A stretch of 64,000 bases of DNA from Streptomyces sp. NBC_01197 (GTDB taxonomy: Bacteria > Actinomycetota > Actinomycetes > Streptomycetales > Streptomycetaceae), in the NCBI RefSeq assembly GCF_036010505.1, contig NZ_CP108569.1, positions 3,545,001-3,609,000 on the forward strand. Direction: 5' to 3'. A program made the position numbers and the translations under genes. A model generated the notes under the pieces. The model did no database searches and was not told the DNA's origin. It was given only the letters and a program-made list of their open reading frames with translations. Shown here in pieces: positions 42,445 to 50,840 of the stretch (positions are counted from its first letter, which is position 1; each line of letters starts with the position of its first letter).

Positions 42445-43009
42445 GATGGTGTGTGTCCGCCCGCGCCTGACGCGTATGGCGCCCCCTGGGCGGGCTGCCT
42501 TTCGACTGGTTTGGCCACGAACGGTGGGTGCCGGCAGCCAGGCGACAGTGGTGGGAGCTGGGGCACTCCTGGCAGGGCCGCGCAGCAGCGGGTTGTGCGG
42601 CCCTGTCTGTGTTGGGACCGGCATACGCCCTGATGGGCCGCTGCCCGACAGGAGGGTGCCGCGGCGGTGGTTGCGCCTTGCGGGCCGCAAATGGCGACCG
42701 CTCCTGCTGGAACGTTGTGTTGCGGGTAGGGCAATATCTATTGCCGTGAGGCGAGATTTAAATGTTTCGCACGGGCATTTTGTTTAACGCAGCGGACCGA
42801 GTGGTTTTATTGACTGTACGCACGCCGCTACCGCGTGCTATTGTCGGCCCCAGTTGCAGTCGTGGTTCCCAAAAACTTCAACGCTTTTGTCGCTATTTTA
42901 ACTGCGGGAAGCGTTCTTTATTTCCGGTTATTCTCCGGCGGGGCATCATCGCGGCGACCCGGTATCCGTGGCTGCGGGTGCCGGCGTACTGCCCCAAGGG
43001 AGATATGAC
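42445..43009. other. Intergenic region and probable cold-shock leader
   Basis: 565 bases. The left 270 hold nothing recognisable. The right 250 (from about 42735) are AT-richer than the surroundings, with TTGACT at 42839-region and TTTATTTCCGGTTATTC near 42917. A long AT-rich 5' leader before the cold-shock gene is common for this gene class. Confidence 0.4.
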
Positions 43010-43213
43010 ATGGCGTCTGGCACTGTGAAGTGGTTCAACGCGGCTAAGGGTTTCGGCTTCATCGAGCAGGACGGTGGCGGCGCTGACGTGTTCGCCCACT
43101 TCTCGAACATCGCCGCCCAGGGTTACCGCGAGTTGCTCGAAGGCCAGAAGGTGACCTTCGACATTGCGGCGGGCCAGAAGGGCCCGACGGCCGAGAACAT
43201 CGTTCCCACCTGA
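43010..43213 (+). CDS. Cold-shock protein (CspA family)
   Basis: 67 residues, a single cold-shock domain: [20 protein letters not shown] (RNP1 KGFGFI) and [20 protein letters not shown] (RNP2 VFAHF). It binds single-stranded RNA or DNA and melts structure at low temperature. AAGGGAGATATGAC precedes the ATG at 43010. It is followed by a perfect terminator, so it forms its own short transcript between the MerR and helicase genes. Confidence 0.97.
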   Translation: MASGTVKWFNAAKGFGFIEQDGGGADVFAHFSNIAAQGYRELLEGQKVTFDIAAGQKGPTAENIVPT

Positions 43214-43230
43214 CACTGAAGCACACTTCG

Positions 43231-43270
43231 TAGCTGGGGCCCGCATCCCTCGGGGTGCGGGCCCCAGCTA
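43231..43270 (+). terminator. Terminator of the cold-shock gene
   Basis: A perfect 15-base stem: TAGCTGGGGCCCGCA (43231-43245) with its complement at 43256-43270. Confidence 0.9.
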
Positions 43271-43505
43271 CGGGCATTTCCCTCAGTGGTGCCACTGTGG
43301 GAATGCCACCGCTCTCAGTTCTTTCCCCCAGGGGTGCGCGTCTCTTCTGAGCCGCACCCGTCGACGTCCGGGATCTCACGCCCAGATGACGTCACCCATT
43401 TCAGCGCCTGCATCCCGCACCGCATTCACTGCAAAGCGGCTTCGCTTTCGCATTCCATTTCGGCCCGTTCTTGTGATTCCCCGCGCTGCTTTTCCGCTGC
43501 GGGAA

Positions 43506-43532
43506 TTCCTTGATACGTGCCGTATCAAGGAA
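43506..43532 (+). promoter_or_regulatory. Perfect hairpin that hides the helicase Shine-Dalgarno
   Basis: TTCCTTGATACG, loop TGC, CGTATCAAGGAA: 12 perfect pairs, 8 bases before the helicase ATG. The ribosome site AAGGAAGG (43527-43534) lies mostly in the 3' arm. It could be a temperature- or helicase-responsive switch, or as DNA a repressor operator. Confidence 0.6.
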
Positions 43533-43540
43533 GGTTCTCA

Positions 43541-45061
43541 ATGAACCCCGCACGTACGAACAACCGCAACTCCCGTACTCGCGGCCGTACCGGCGGCACC
43601 GCTTTCGGCTCCGGCGCCGGTTCAGGCCGGGGCAGCCGCTTCGGCTCGCCCGCCCCCAGCCGCTCCGGGGGTCCGAGCCGCTCGGGCGGCCAGGGCCGGA
43701 GGCCCGCTGCGGTCCAGGGCGAGTTCGCCCTGCCGAAGACGATCACTCCCGCGCTGCCCGCCGTCGAGGCGTTCGCCGATCTCGACATGCCAGAGCGGCT
43801 GCTGGCCGCGCTCACCGCACAGGGCATGCGCGTCCCGTTCCCGATCCAGGGCGCGACGCTGCCCAACACCCTCGCGGGCCGCGACGTCCTCGGGCGCGGG
43901 CGCACCGGTTCAGGCAAGACTCTCGCCTTCGGCCTGGCCCTGGTGGCCCGTACCGCCGGACAGTGCGCCGAGCCCTGCCAGCCGCTGGCTCTGATCCTCG
44001 TGCCGACGCGTGAGCTGGCGCAGCAAGTGACTGACGCTCTCACCCCCTACGCCCGCTCGGTCAGGCTGCGCCTGACCACCGTCGTCGGCGGAATGCCGAT
44101 CAGCCGACAGGTCAGCGCACTGCGCCGTGGAGCCGAAGTCGTCGTCGCGACACCGGGACGGCTCAAGGACCTCATCGACCGGGGTGACTGCCGGCTGAAC
44201 CAGGTCGCGATCACCGTCCTGGACGAGGCCGACCAGATGGCCGACATGGGCTTCATGCCCCAGGTCACCGCGCTCCTGGACCAAGTACGCCCCGAGGGCC
44301 AGCGGATGCTGTTCTCCGCCACTCTCGACCGCAACGTCGATCTCCTGGTCCGCCGTTACCTCACCGACCCTGTCGTCCACTCCGTCGACCCGTCCGCAGG
44401 CGCGGTCACCACGATGGAGCACCACGTGCTGCACGTCCACGGCGCGGACAAGCACCGCACGACGATCCAGATCGCGGCACGCGAGGGCCGGGTGATCATG
44501 TTCCTGGACACGAAGCACGCCGTCGACCGGCTGACGCAGGACCTGCTGAACAGCGGGGTGCGGGCCGCTGCCCTGCACGGCGGCAAGTCGCAGCCGCAGC
44601 GCACCCGGACTCTGGCCCAGTTCAAGACCGGGCACGTCACCGTGCTCGTCGCGACGAACGTCGCGGCACGCGGCATCCACGTCGACAACCTCGACCTCGT
44701 CGTCAACGTCGACCCGCCGACCGACCACAAGGACTACCTCCACCGCGGCGGCCGCACCGCACGGGCCGGCGAGTCCGGCCGTGTAGTCACCCTCGTCACC
44801 CCCAGCCAGCGCCGCGACATGACGCGCCTCATGACGGCAGCCGGCATCGTCCCGCAGACCACCCCGGTCCGCTCCGGGGAAGAAGCACTCATCCGGATCA
44901 CCGGCGCCCAGACACCCTCCGGCATTCCCGTGACGATCACCGCGCCGGCGGCCGCACGGCGTGAGCGCACCCGCAGCACGGCCTCCCGCGGCCGACGCAG
45001 CCCCGCCTCGGCTGCCCGGCGCGTGAGCGCGCGTCAGTCCTCCTTCGACGCGGCGGCCTAA
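43541..45061 (+). CDS. DEAD-box RNA helicase
   Basis: 506 residues from the ATG at 43541. An Arg/Gly/Ser-rich N-terminus (RNSRTRGRTGGTAFGSGAGS) is RNA-binding-like. All helicase motifs follow: Q motif region VPFPIQGATLPNTLAGRDVL, I GRTGSGKT, Ia PTRELAQQ, II VLDEADQM, III SAT, then ALHGGKSQPQRTRTLAQF, VATNVAARGIHVDNLDLVVN and HRGGRTARAG. It unwinds structured RNA, probably in cold adaptation with the CspA protein next door. Its TAA stop is formed by the junction with MITE copy 1. Confidence 0.95.
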   Translation: MNPARTNNRNSRTRGRTGGTAFGSGAGSGRGSRFGSPAPSRSGGPSRSGGQGRRPAAVQGEFALPKTITPALPAVEAFADLDMPERLLAALTAQGMRVPFPIQGATLPNTLAGRDVLGRGRTGSGKTLAFGLALVARTAGQCAEPCQPLALILVPTRELAQQVTDALTPYARSVRLRLTTVVGGMPISRQVSALRRGAEVVVATPGRLKDLIDRGDCRLNQVAITVLDEADQMADMGFMPQVTALLDQVRPEGQRMLFSATLDRNVDLLVRRYLTDPVVHSVDPSAGAVTTMEHHVLHVHGADKHRTTIQIAAREGRVIMFLDTKHAVDRLTQDLLNSGVRAAALHGGKSQPQRTRTLAQFKTGHVTVLVATNVAARGIHVDNLDLVVNVDPPTDHKDYLHRGGRTARAGESGRVVTLVTPSQRRDMTRLMTAAGIVPQTTPVRSGEEALIRITGAQTPSGIPVTITAPAAARRERTRSTASRGRRSPASAARRVSARQSSFDAAA

Positions 45062-45222
45062 GGGCTGTCCCGCAATTCCTGGTGGATCAGCGCGCGGCGT
45101 CAGATGCGGTGCATCGCAAGGCGGAGGGACGTCCGCATACTGGATGTATGTGGACGTTCCGGCAACGCGGCGAGGTGCCGTAGCTGTCGTCGCGCGCCCG
45201 CCGGGAATTGCGGGACAGCCCT
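45061..45222. mobile_element. MITE copy 1 (162 bp)
   Basis: Perfect 19-base inverted ends (AGGGCTGTCCCGCAATTCC and its complement), flanked by TA on both sides (45059-45060, 45223-45224). It is near-identical to 48775-48936 and 52340-52501. It has no coding capacity of its own. TA duplications and ends of this type suggest mobilisation by an IS5-like (IS427 group) or similar transposase that is not in the window. Confidence 0.9.
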
Positions 45223-45271
45223 TAGGACCCCCGTGATCAGGAAACTGACCCATCTCTGCAGGAGGCACGCT

Positions 45272-45670
45272 TTGACTCTGGTCCAGATGCAACCCCGCCC
45301 GGCGAAAGCCATACACAGTGCGCCGGCCGGCGCCATGGACACGGCCGGACCGCAGGTCTGTGACGACATGACCATCGAGGTGGCCCTCTCCCTCATGGCC
45401 AGTGCCCACACCAGGCACCTGCTCATCTGCGACAACGACCGCCTGTTCACCGGTTCGGTCCCCCAGGCCCAGCTCGCCGCCGTCCGCGACAGTTCCACGT
45501 ACACGGACCGGGTCCAGCTACGCGACATGCTCGATGACCGCGTGCCGTTCGCCTCTCCCGTGAAGGCAATCGCCGAAGCCAAGCACACAGTGCGCGGCCG
45601 CCGGCCCGATGCCCTGCGGGTCGTCGACGAGCACGGCAGTGCCCTGGGCGTCCTCGCCCTTCCCCGCTGA
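45272..45670 (+). CDS. CBS-domain-like small protein
   Basis: 132 residues from the TTG at 45272 (GGAGG six bases upstream). The core resembles a single CBS-domain pair half: VCDDMTIEVALSLMASAHTR, HLLICDNDRLFTGSVPQAQL, LRDMLDDRVPFASPVKAIAE and DALRVVDEHGSALGVLAL. CBS domains bind adenosyl ligands. It likely belongs to the helicase transcript, now interrupted by MITE copy 1 between the two genes. Confidence 0.75.
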   Translation: MTLVQMQPRPAKAIHSAPAGAMDTAGPQVCDDMTIEVALSLMASAHTRHLLICDNDRLFTGSVPQAQLAAVRDSSTYTDRVQLRDMLDDRVPFASPVKAIAEAKHTVRGRRPDALRVVDEHGSALGVLALPR

Positions 45671-45719
45671 ACCGCCTCACCGCGGTGGAACCATCCCTTT
45701 TCTCTCCCTGTGAGGCATC

Positions 45720-46031
45720 ATGCGCTGTGTCATCGCCCGCTTCCCGTTCGACCTCACCAAGAACGGCGTCCTGGAATCCATGAAGGGCGTCAAGCCCGAA
45801 CAGGTCATCGGCGAGTCCGTGATCATCGGCCGCCGCACCTACCCGATCAAGCAGGTCGGACAGGTCATCACACGCCAGGACCGCCGCGATTTCAGCGCCG
45901 GTGAAATCCTCCGCGCCATGACCCAACTCGGCTTCACCTGCCCCGGCCTCCCCCACAGCGCCGCGCCCGAGCACGCCCCCAGCCCGATCCAGCAGGCTTC
46001 CGCGATGCTCGGCGCCCCTGCCGCCGTCTGA
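45720..46031 (+). CDS. Conserved small protein of the cold-shock/helicase module
   Basis: 103 residues: MRCVIARFPFDLTKNGVLES, MKGVKPEQVIGESVIIGRRT, YPIKQVGQVITRQDRRDFSA and GEILRAMTQLGFTCPGLPH. TGTGAGGCATC precedes the ATG. It lies 50 bases after the CBS-like gene and is followed by a terminator, so it closes the module. It has the look of a small RNA- or DNA-binding protein, but no named family is recognised. Confidence 0.75.
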   Translation: MRCVIARFPFDLTKNGVLESMKGVKPEQVIGESVIIGRRTYPIKQVGQVITRQDRRDFSAGEILRAMTQLGFTCPGLPHSAAPEHAPSPIQQASAMLGAPAAV

Positions 46032-46064
46032 CCGACCGGACAGGCACGAGCCACCAGAACCACA

Positions 46065-46102
46065 GTGAGGGTCCGACCGCCAAACGCCGGCCGGACCCTC
46101 AC
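46065..46102 (+). terminator. Terminator of the helicase module
   Basis: GTGAGGGTCCG (46065-46075) pairs perfectly with CGGACCCTCAC (46092-46102). Confidence 0.8.
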
Positions 46103-46170
46103 GGCGTGCTTGGGACCCTTCCAGTCCGGCAGCCCTCATCCGAACGAGCGATCCGTCCTGCTGGCCAAGC

Positions 46171-46518
46171 GGGGTACCCGAAGATGGTGGACACCTTCGA
46201 CAGCACTGTCCCGCATCCGTACGCGAAACGATTTCCGGGATCGTCACGGCCGGCCGCGACGGCGACGAAAGCCGTATTCGGTCCCTGCTCGAACGTCTGG
46301 CCAAAGTGGCGGACACACCCGCTCTCCTCCTGCTGCGCAGCCGTCTCAACGAGGACCTGCACGACCCTGACGCACACACGCCGCACCGACCCGCTCATGG
46401 CCGAACGGCCTCACCGCATCCCGCGGCGCCCATCACGAGCGGCGAGTCCAAGGGGGAGATCGCGGACCGTATCGAGCGGCAGTCGCCGCATGACGACCAC
46501 TCACTCCGCCTCATGTGA
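46171..46518 (+). pseudogene. Gene fragment without a start
   Basis: One plus frame is open and protein-like in its middle: VRETISGIVTAGRDGDESRI, RSLLERLAKVADTPALLLLR and SRLNEDLHDP, a helical repeat-like sequence. No start with a ribosome site is visible upstream, and the tail becomes Pro/His-rich. It is probably the remnant of a small cytosolic protein gene. Confidence 0.4.
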
Positions 46519-46759
46519 TGAGGTCTGCGCCACGCCCTCTGATCGAACCATGGACGGAGCGGTCGTCCCTCCTCGGCACGGCTGACCAGGCCCTTGACCC
46601 TGGAGTTCGAGGCAAGCCCCAGCCCATGGGGGACCGAGGCGTCGCCAGGGGGCGGGAAGCCCCTTCTCCGCTCGGCCGCCGAGGCGTTGGGATCGCTGAA
46701 GACATCGAAAGTTCGTGTGCATAATGTGAAGACAACGCGACGTAACTACGGGGGAAGCC

Positions 46760-47080
46760 ATGGGGAAGGCAGAAGAACGCAGCACTCTCTACCACCAGTT
46801 CCTCGGCCTGGCGGAACAGATTCAGCGCCTTATGAGCACGGATCGAGGCCAGGCGCCGAGCCAGCCCGCGCGCTGGAAGGAGCTCAGCGAGCCGGAGGTG
46901 AGGAGAGTCCTTCACCGCCGGGACTACATCCTGGTTCCCGGCGCTATCCCGTCCGCTGACACCCTCCGCGAGTGGAACGCCCACGCGGCCCACGTGCTCA
47001 AGACAGCCGACGGAACTCCGCTCAGAGATGACGCAGCCGGGTGTGGGCAGCGAAACGCTGAGTACGAGCCCGCTCCGTAG
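46760..47080 (+). CDS. Hypothetical protein
   Basis: 106 residues from the ATG at 46760 (GGGGGAAGCC upstream; CATAAT near 46720 may be a -10). MGKAEERSTLYHQFLGLAEQ, IQRLMSTDRGQAPSQPARWK, ELSEPEVRRVLHRRDYILVP and SADTLREWNAHAAHVLKTAD. Soluble, mixed helical. No family recognised. It sits between remnants, 260 bases before the third tRNA fragment, so it may be island cargo. Confidence 0.5.
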   Translation: MGKAEERSTLYHQFLGLAEQIQRLMSTDRGQAPSQPARWKELSEPEVRRVLHRRDYILVPGAIPSADTLREWNAHAAHVLKTADGTPLRDDAAGCGQRNAEYEPAP

Positions 47081-47338
47081 CGGACCCCCGCACATCGAGC
47101 CCGGCCCGGCCCATTGACAGTGGGTGGCTGCAATCCTGACTGGATGCCCGGCGACGCTCATAACCGAAGCCGATGCCCCCGTCGGGTGCCTAGACCAGTA
47201 TGCAGAATCCTCAGCCACGGATTCCTCAAACACAGCAGGACGGGAAGCAGCCCAGGACCGATGGCTCCGCTCGGCCCACTGTCGCCCCAGGCGGATGCCC
47301 TCCCCCGAAGACCCGCACCGTCGCGCGCCCCCATCCGT

Positions 47339-47369
47339 AGCGCGGGTTCGATTCCCGTCACTCGCTCCA
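47339..47369 (+). repeat. tRNA-Gly 3' fragment (attachment site copy 3)
   Basis: 31 bases identical to the tRNA end (35003-35033), from the T stem to CCA. Directly to its right lies a cut IS630 transposase gene, whose minus-strand frame runs into the fragment. Confidence 0.9.
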
Positions 47370-48455
47370 TTACTTAGTGGTCGGCTCCGGAAGTCCTGCG
47401 CGTTGTAGCGGTCTTCGAAGTCTCGGAGCCGCTCCCTGACCTGGGTCAGCTTGGTGAAGTCGTTGGGCGAGACGACCTTGCGCTGCACCACGGAGAAGTA
47501 GATCTCCACCTGGTTCAGCCATGAGGCGTGGACAGGGGTGTGCACCAGGACTGCGTTCGGGAACGCCGCGACCAGCCGGTCGGCGGCTTTCGTGCCGCGG
47601 TGGGAGGAGCCGTTGTCGACGATCCAGAACACCCGTTTAGCACTGGCGTAGGGCTCCTGGCTCATGACCTGGGCGACCAGGGCCATGAACGGCTCGATGC
47701 CGGTGCGCGCCTCGGTGCGGCCGAAGACCTTCGCACGGTGGACGTCGTAGGCAGCCAGGTAGGCCAGCGCGCCGCCCCGCCCGTAGGTGTGGTTCACCCG
47801 CATGGCGCGGGCCGCTCCGGGGGCCAGGGTGGGGTGACAGCGGCACCTGGCCTGGATGGAGGTCTTTTCGTCAGAGCTGACGACGTACTCCTCCGCGCCC
47901 AGCGGAACACCCTCGAACGTGCGGGCGTACAACTCCAGGACCCGCTTGGCCTTGGCACGGAAGGCCGGGTCGCGGATGAAGATCCATGACTGGTACTGCC
48001 AGGGCTTGATCGCGTCCTGGCGTAGCCAGCGGCGCACGGTGGACGCCGAGACGGGGCCGGTGATGCCGCGCGCCGTCAGTTCGGCGGCCAGTTCGGGGCA
48101 CGACCAGCGCGACAGCGGGATGCCGGTCTCGGCCGGTAACTGGCATGCCAGGGCCTTGGTCTGGGCGACCTGCACCGGGGTGAACCGGGCGGGGCGCCCG
48201 GAGCGTCTGGCGTCGGCCAGGGCCGGCAGGCCGCCCTGGGCGAACCGGTTTCGCCACCGACGCACCGTGTCCAGGTGCAGGCCCGTCTCCCGGGCGATCC
48301 GGGCGTTGGAGTGTCCCCACGCCGCGTGCAGCACCACCTGCGCCCGGATCCGGGCCTGGTGAGGGGTCTTGACCGAAGGCCGCCTTCTTCAGGTGCTGCC
48401 TTTGCGAGGCGGTCAGGGATATCGGGCAGGCGGCGGCAATGAGCAAGGCAGGCAA
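47370..48455 (-). pseudogene. IS630-family transposase, frameshifted at the start and cut at the tRNA scar
   Basis: The N-terminal piece (ISLTASQRQHLKKAAF) is in one frame and the rest (VVLHAAWGHSNARIARETGL and on) in another; two bases near 48380 seem lost. The DDE residues remain: VVSSDEKTSIQARCRCHP, FWIVDNGSSHRG and HASWLNQVEIYFSVVQRK. After RLRDFEDRYNAQDFRSRP the frame enters the tRNA fragment and runs on as junk to 46511, making a meaningless 608-residue open frame. The normal end of about 25 residues is missing. The gene is dead. Confidence 0.85.
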
Positions 48456-48564
48456 GCCGATCAGCAGAAGTGGATCTTCCCTGCGGGAGTTTGCAGCGCC
48501 CCCGCCACGACGACCGGGCGGGATGGACGCATGCCCACCGTGCCGGAGTCGACCAAGTCCCTCC

Positions 48565-48705
48565 CTCGCCCAGAAGCTGACCGCCCGCGCCCGCGCCTCC
48601 TGGCCCCAGCTTGCGGGTCTGGACGTCCGTCACCTCGGCAGTTCGCCTATGTCGACGGCGAACTGGCTGACGGACAAAGCGGCGGTCTCCGCCAGGGACT
48701 GCAGC
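48565..48705 (+). pseudogene. Remnant of a mobile-element-associated gene (N-terminal piece)
   Basis: LAQKLTARARASWPQLAGLD and VRHLG in one frame continue as QFAYVDGELADGQ in the next. Together they resemble the start of a protein often seen near integrases and insertion sequences in Streptomyces. A matching C-terminal-side piece (GFALYLASSDRYEDTILPTG) lies at 50841, which suggests one gene split by about 2 kb of inserted DNA. Confidence 0.5.
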
Positions 48706-48774
48706 CTGTGCACGACCCGGACGCTCCCGAGGACACCGACGACGGGAGTTCGGATGGGTGTGAGGGGGTCACTA

Positions 48775-48936
48775 AGGGCTGTCCCGCAATTCCTGGTGGA
48801 TCAGCGCGCGGCGGCAGATGCGGTGCATCGCAAGGCGGAGGGACGTCCGCATACTGGATGTATGTGGACGTTCCGACAACGCGGCGAGGTGCCGTAGCTG
48901 TCGTCGCGCGCCCGCCGGGAATTGCGGGACAGCCCT
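48775..48936. mobile_element. MITE copy 2 (162 bp)
   Basis: Same perfect 19-base ends, TA on both flanks (48773-48774, 48937-48938). It differs from copy 3 at one base. Its right end supplies the last base of the TAA stop of the SDR gene on the minus strand. Confidence 0.9.
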
Positions 48937-49844
48937 TAGGCCGGCGTGGCCAAGTAGTCGCCGTGCTCCAGGTCATGGAGAAGTGTCGGATGGGTGGGAG
49001 ACCAGCCGAGCAGATCCTGTGTGTGAGCACTGGAGACGGGCGCGTCGAAGCCGTAGACCCTGGCCATGAACGGGCTGACGTAGTGCCTGGCAGCCTCGTC
49101 GGGGGTCAGCGAGACCGCGGGCAGGTCCAGGCCCCGGGCGATGGTCTGCGCGATGCTCTTCATGGTGACGCCGCTTTCGGCTACTCCGTGCAGCACACTG
49201 CCCGCAGGAGCCTTCTCCAGGGCCAGGCGGAACAGGACCGCGGCGTCGATCCGGTGCACTGCGGGCCACCGGTTGGTGCCGTCGCCGACGTAGGCCGAGA
49301 CGCCGGTCTTTCGCGCGGTGGCGATGAGCATGGGGATGAAGCCGTGGTCTTCAGGGCCGTGGACGGTAGGAGCGAGGCGGACCACGCTCGCGCGTACTCC
49401 CCGGGCGGCGAAGCCCAGACAGGCTCGCTCGCCCGCGATACGGAAGGCGGCGATCCCGGCCGCGTCGGGTTCGTCCTTCTCGGTGGTCTCCCGGCCGGCG
49501 GGCATGACCAGCGTGCCCGAAGTGATGACGAGCGGCTTGCCCGAGCGTTCCAACGGCTGGCCGAGAGCCTCGATCGCGGTCCGGTCGCGCCTCATCATGT
49601 CGTCGAGGTCGGAGAAGTCGCCGCCGTAGGCCATGTGCAGGACACCGTCAGCGGCCTCGGCGCCGCGGCGCAGGCTGTCGTGGTCGTCCAGGGAGCCGCG
49701 GTGTGGTGTGGCGCCCAGCGACTCCAGCCTGGTGGCTGCGGCATCCGAGCGCGCCAGACCAGTGACGTTGTGGCCGGCCGCGACGAGCTCGGCGACGACG
49801 GCGGGGCCGGTCTGGCCAGAACCACCAGTGACAAAGATATGCAC
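48936..49844 (-). CDS. NAD(P)-dependent extended SDR (NmrA/epimerase-like)
   Basis: 302 residues from the GTG at 49844 (AAAGGAAGCG upstream; the frame to 50075 is not needed). Rossmann opening HIFVTGGSGQTGPAVVAEL, then LGATPHRGSLDDHDSLRRGA, VLHMAYGGDFSDLDDMMRRD, RASVVRLAPTVHGPEDHGF and WPAVHRIDAAVLFRLALEKA. The usual YxxxK is not evident, so it may bind a nucleotide without classic catalysis, as some NmrA-like sensors do. It is divergent from a TetR gene with a repeat operator between, a common repressor-target arrangement. Confidence 0.88.
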   Translation of the reverse strand: MHIFVTGGSGQTGPAVVAELVAAGHNVTGLARSDAAATRLESLGATPHRGSLDDHDSLRRGAEAADGVLHMAYGGDFSDLDDMMRRDRTAIEALGQPLERSGKPLVITSGTLVMPAGRETTEKDEPDAAGIAAFRIAGERACLGFAARGVRASVVRLAPTVHGPEDHGFIPMLIATARKTGVSAYVGDGTNRWPAVHRIDAAVLFRLALEKAPAGSVLHGVAESGVTMKSIAQTIARGLDLPAVSLTPDEAARHYVSPFMARVYGFDAPVSSAHTQDLLGWSPTHPTLLHDLEHGDYLATPA

Positions 49845-50066
49845 GAAACGCTTCCTTTGTGGGTGTGTACACCGGGCCGCTGAACGGTTCCGGTGTGGGT
49901 GAGGCGGGAGTGGCCTGCCTTCGAGGACGGGAGCGCAGCCACGTGTCGCATGCGCCCTGTCAGCGCCTGCGAGGCGGAACGGAGACCTTGATCGCCTCGA
50001 CGGCGTTCGGACCGAAAGGTCGGGGTCGCTGCCACCAGCGACGAAAACCTCCCACTTAATGTCGGC

Positions 50067-50145
50067 CACTGGCACTAAGTAGTGCCAGTGACTGACATTA
50101 CGTAGCGCCAGTCACTGACGTCAAGTAGTGCCAGCCGCTGGCGTA
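50067..50145. promoter_or_regulatory. TetR-type operator array
   Basis: CACTGGCACTA-AG-TAGTGCCAGTG (50067-50090) is a perfect palindrome with 11-base arms. Its half site TAGTGCCAG recurs as TAGCGCCAG (50103-50111) and TAGTGCCAG (50126-50134), each exactly 23 bases from the previous, and an inverted CTGGCGTA closes the row (50138-50145). It overlaps the expected promoters of both the SDR and TetR genes. Confidence 0.75.
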
Positions 50146-50162
50146 TGCGGTATCTTCGAGGG

Positions 50163-50753
50163 GTGCCACGAAGCGGAGCAGAAGCGCGCCGCCGCCTTCA
50201 ACAGGCGGCTCTGGAGCTGTACCGGGAGCGCGGGTTCGATCAGACCACTACGGCTGAGATCGCCGCCCGGGCAGGCGTCAACGAGCGCACGTTCTTCCGG
50301 CACTTCCCGGACAAGCGCGAGGTGCTCTTCGGCGGCGAGGCCGACCTGCGCGCCGCGCTGACGCAGGAGGTCGCTGACGCCCCCGATGGCCTGCAGCCAC
50401 TCGGCATTCTGCTGTGCGCCTTCCGGAAAGCCGGACGAATCCTTGAGGACAACCGCCCGTTTGCCGAGCCACGGCTGGCGGTCATCGCCAAGACGCCAGC
50501 CCTGCGAGAACGTGACTTGGCCAAGGCCGCAGCCCTCACCGAAGCCCTAGCGGAGGCGCTACGCCAGCGCGATGTCCCCGACCGGCTGGCCAGCCTGGCC
50601 GCACACACCGGCTGGGCCACCTTCCACCACGCCGCCCAAGCCTGGATCGACGACCCCTCACAGGGCTTGGACACACATCTCCTTGAAGCCTTCGACGATC
50701 TGCACGCCCTCTCCGCGACCGTCCCACCGGAGCAGACGCGGCCTGAAAGCTGA
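50163..50753 (+). CDS. TetR-family transcriptional regulator
   Basis: 196 residues if it starts at the GTG at 50163, right after the operator array. There is no spaced ribosome site, so translation may be leaderless; an ATG at 50145 is the alternative. The HTH is typical: ARRRLQQAALELYRERGFDQ, TTTAEIAARAGVNERTFFRH and FPDKREVLFGGEADL. The C-terminal ligand domain is ordinary (LLCAFRKAGRILEDNRPFAE). It probably represses itself and the SDR gene; the inducer is unknown. Confidence 0.92.
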   Translation: MPRSGAEARRRLQQAALELYRERGFDQTTTAEIAARAGVNERTFFRHFPDKREVLFGGEADLRAALTQEVADAPDGLQPLGILLCAFRKAGRILEDNRPFAEPRLAVIAKTPALRERDLAKAAALTEALAEALRQRDVPDRLASLAAHTGWATFHHAAQAWIDDPSQGLDTHLLEAFDDLHALSATVPPEQTRPES

Positions 50754-50840
50754 TACCGCTCCGCCCGCGACCACCTATCGCCGCGAAGCAAGGGGGTTCC
50801 AAGACCCTCGACGAAAGTGGAAGCCGAGCCCACCATCACC

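Noticed and set aside
45104-45271. N-terminal extension of the CBS-like gene (MRCIARRRDV...)
   Set aside because: It is encoded by the MITE; the TTG at 45272 with GGAGG is the likely start. The same peptide appears at all three MITE copies.
46511-48337. A 608-residue transposase-like gene
   Set aside because: Only the first part is IS630 transposase. The rest reads through a tRNA fragment and unrelated DNA.
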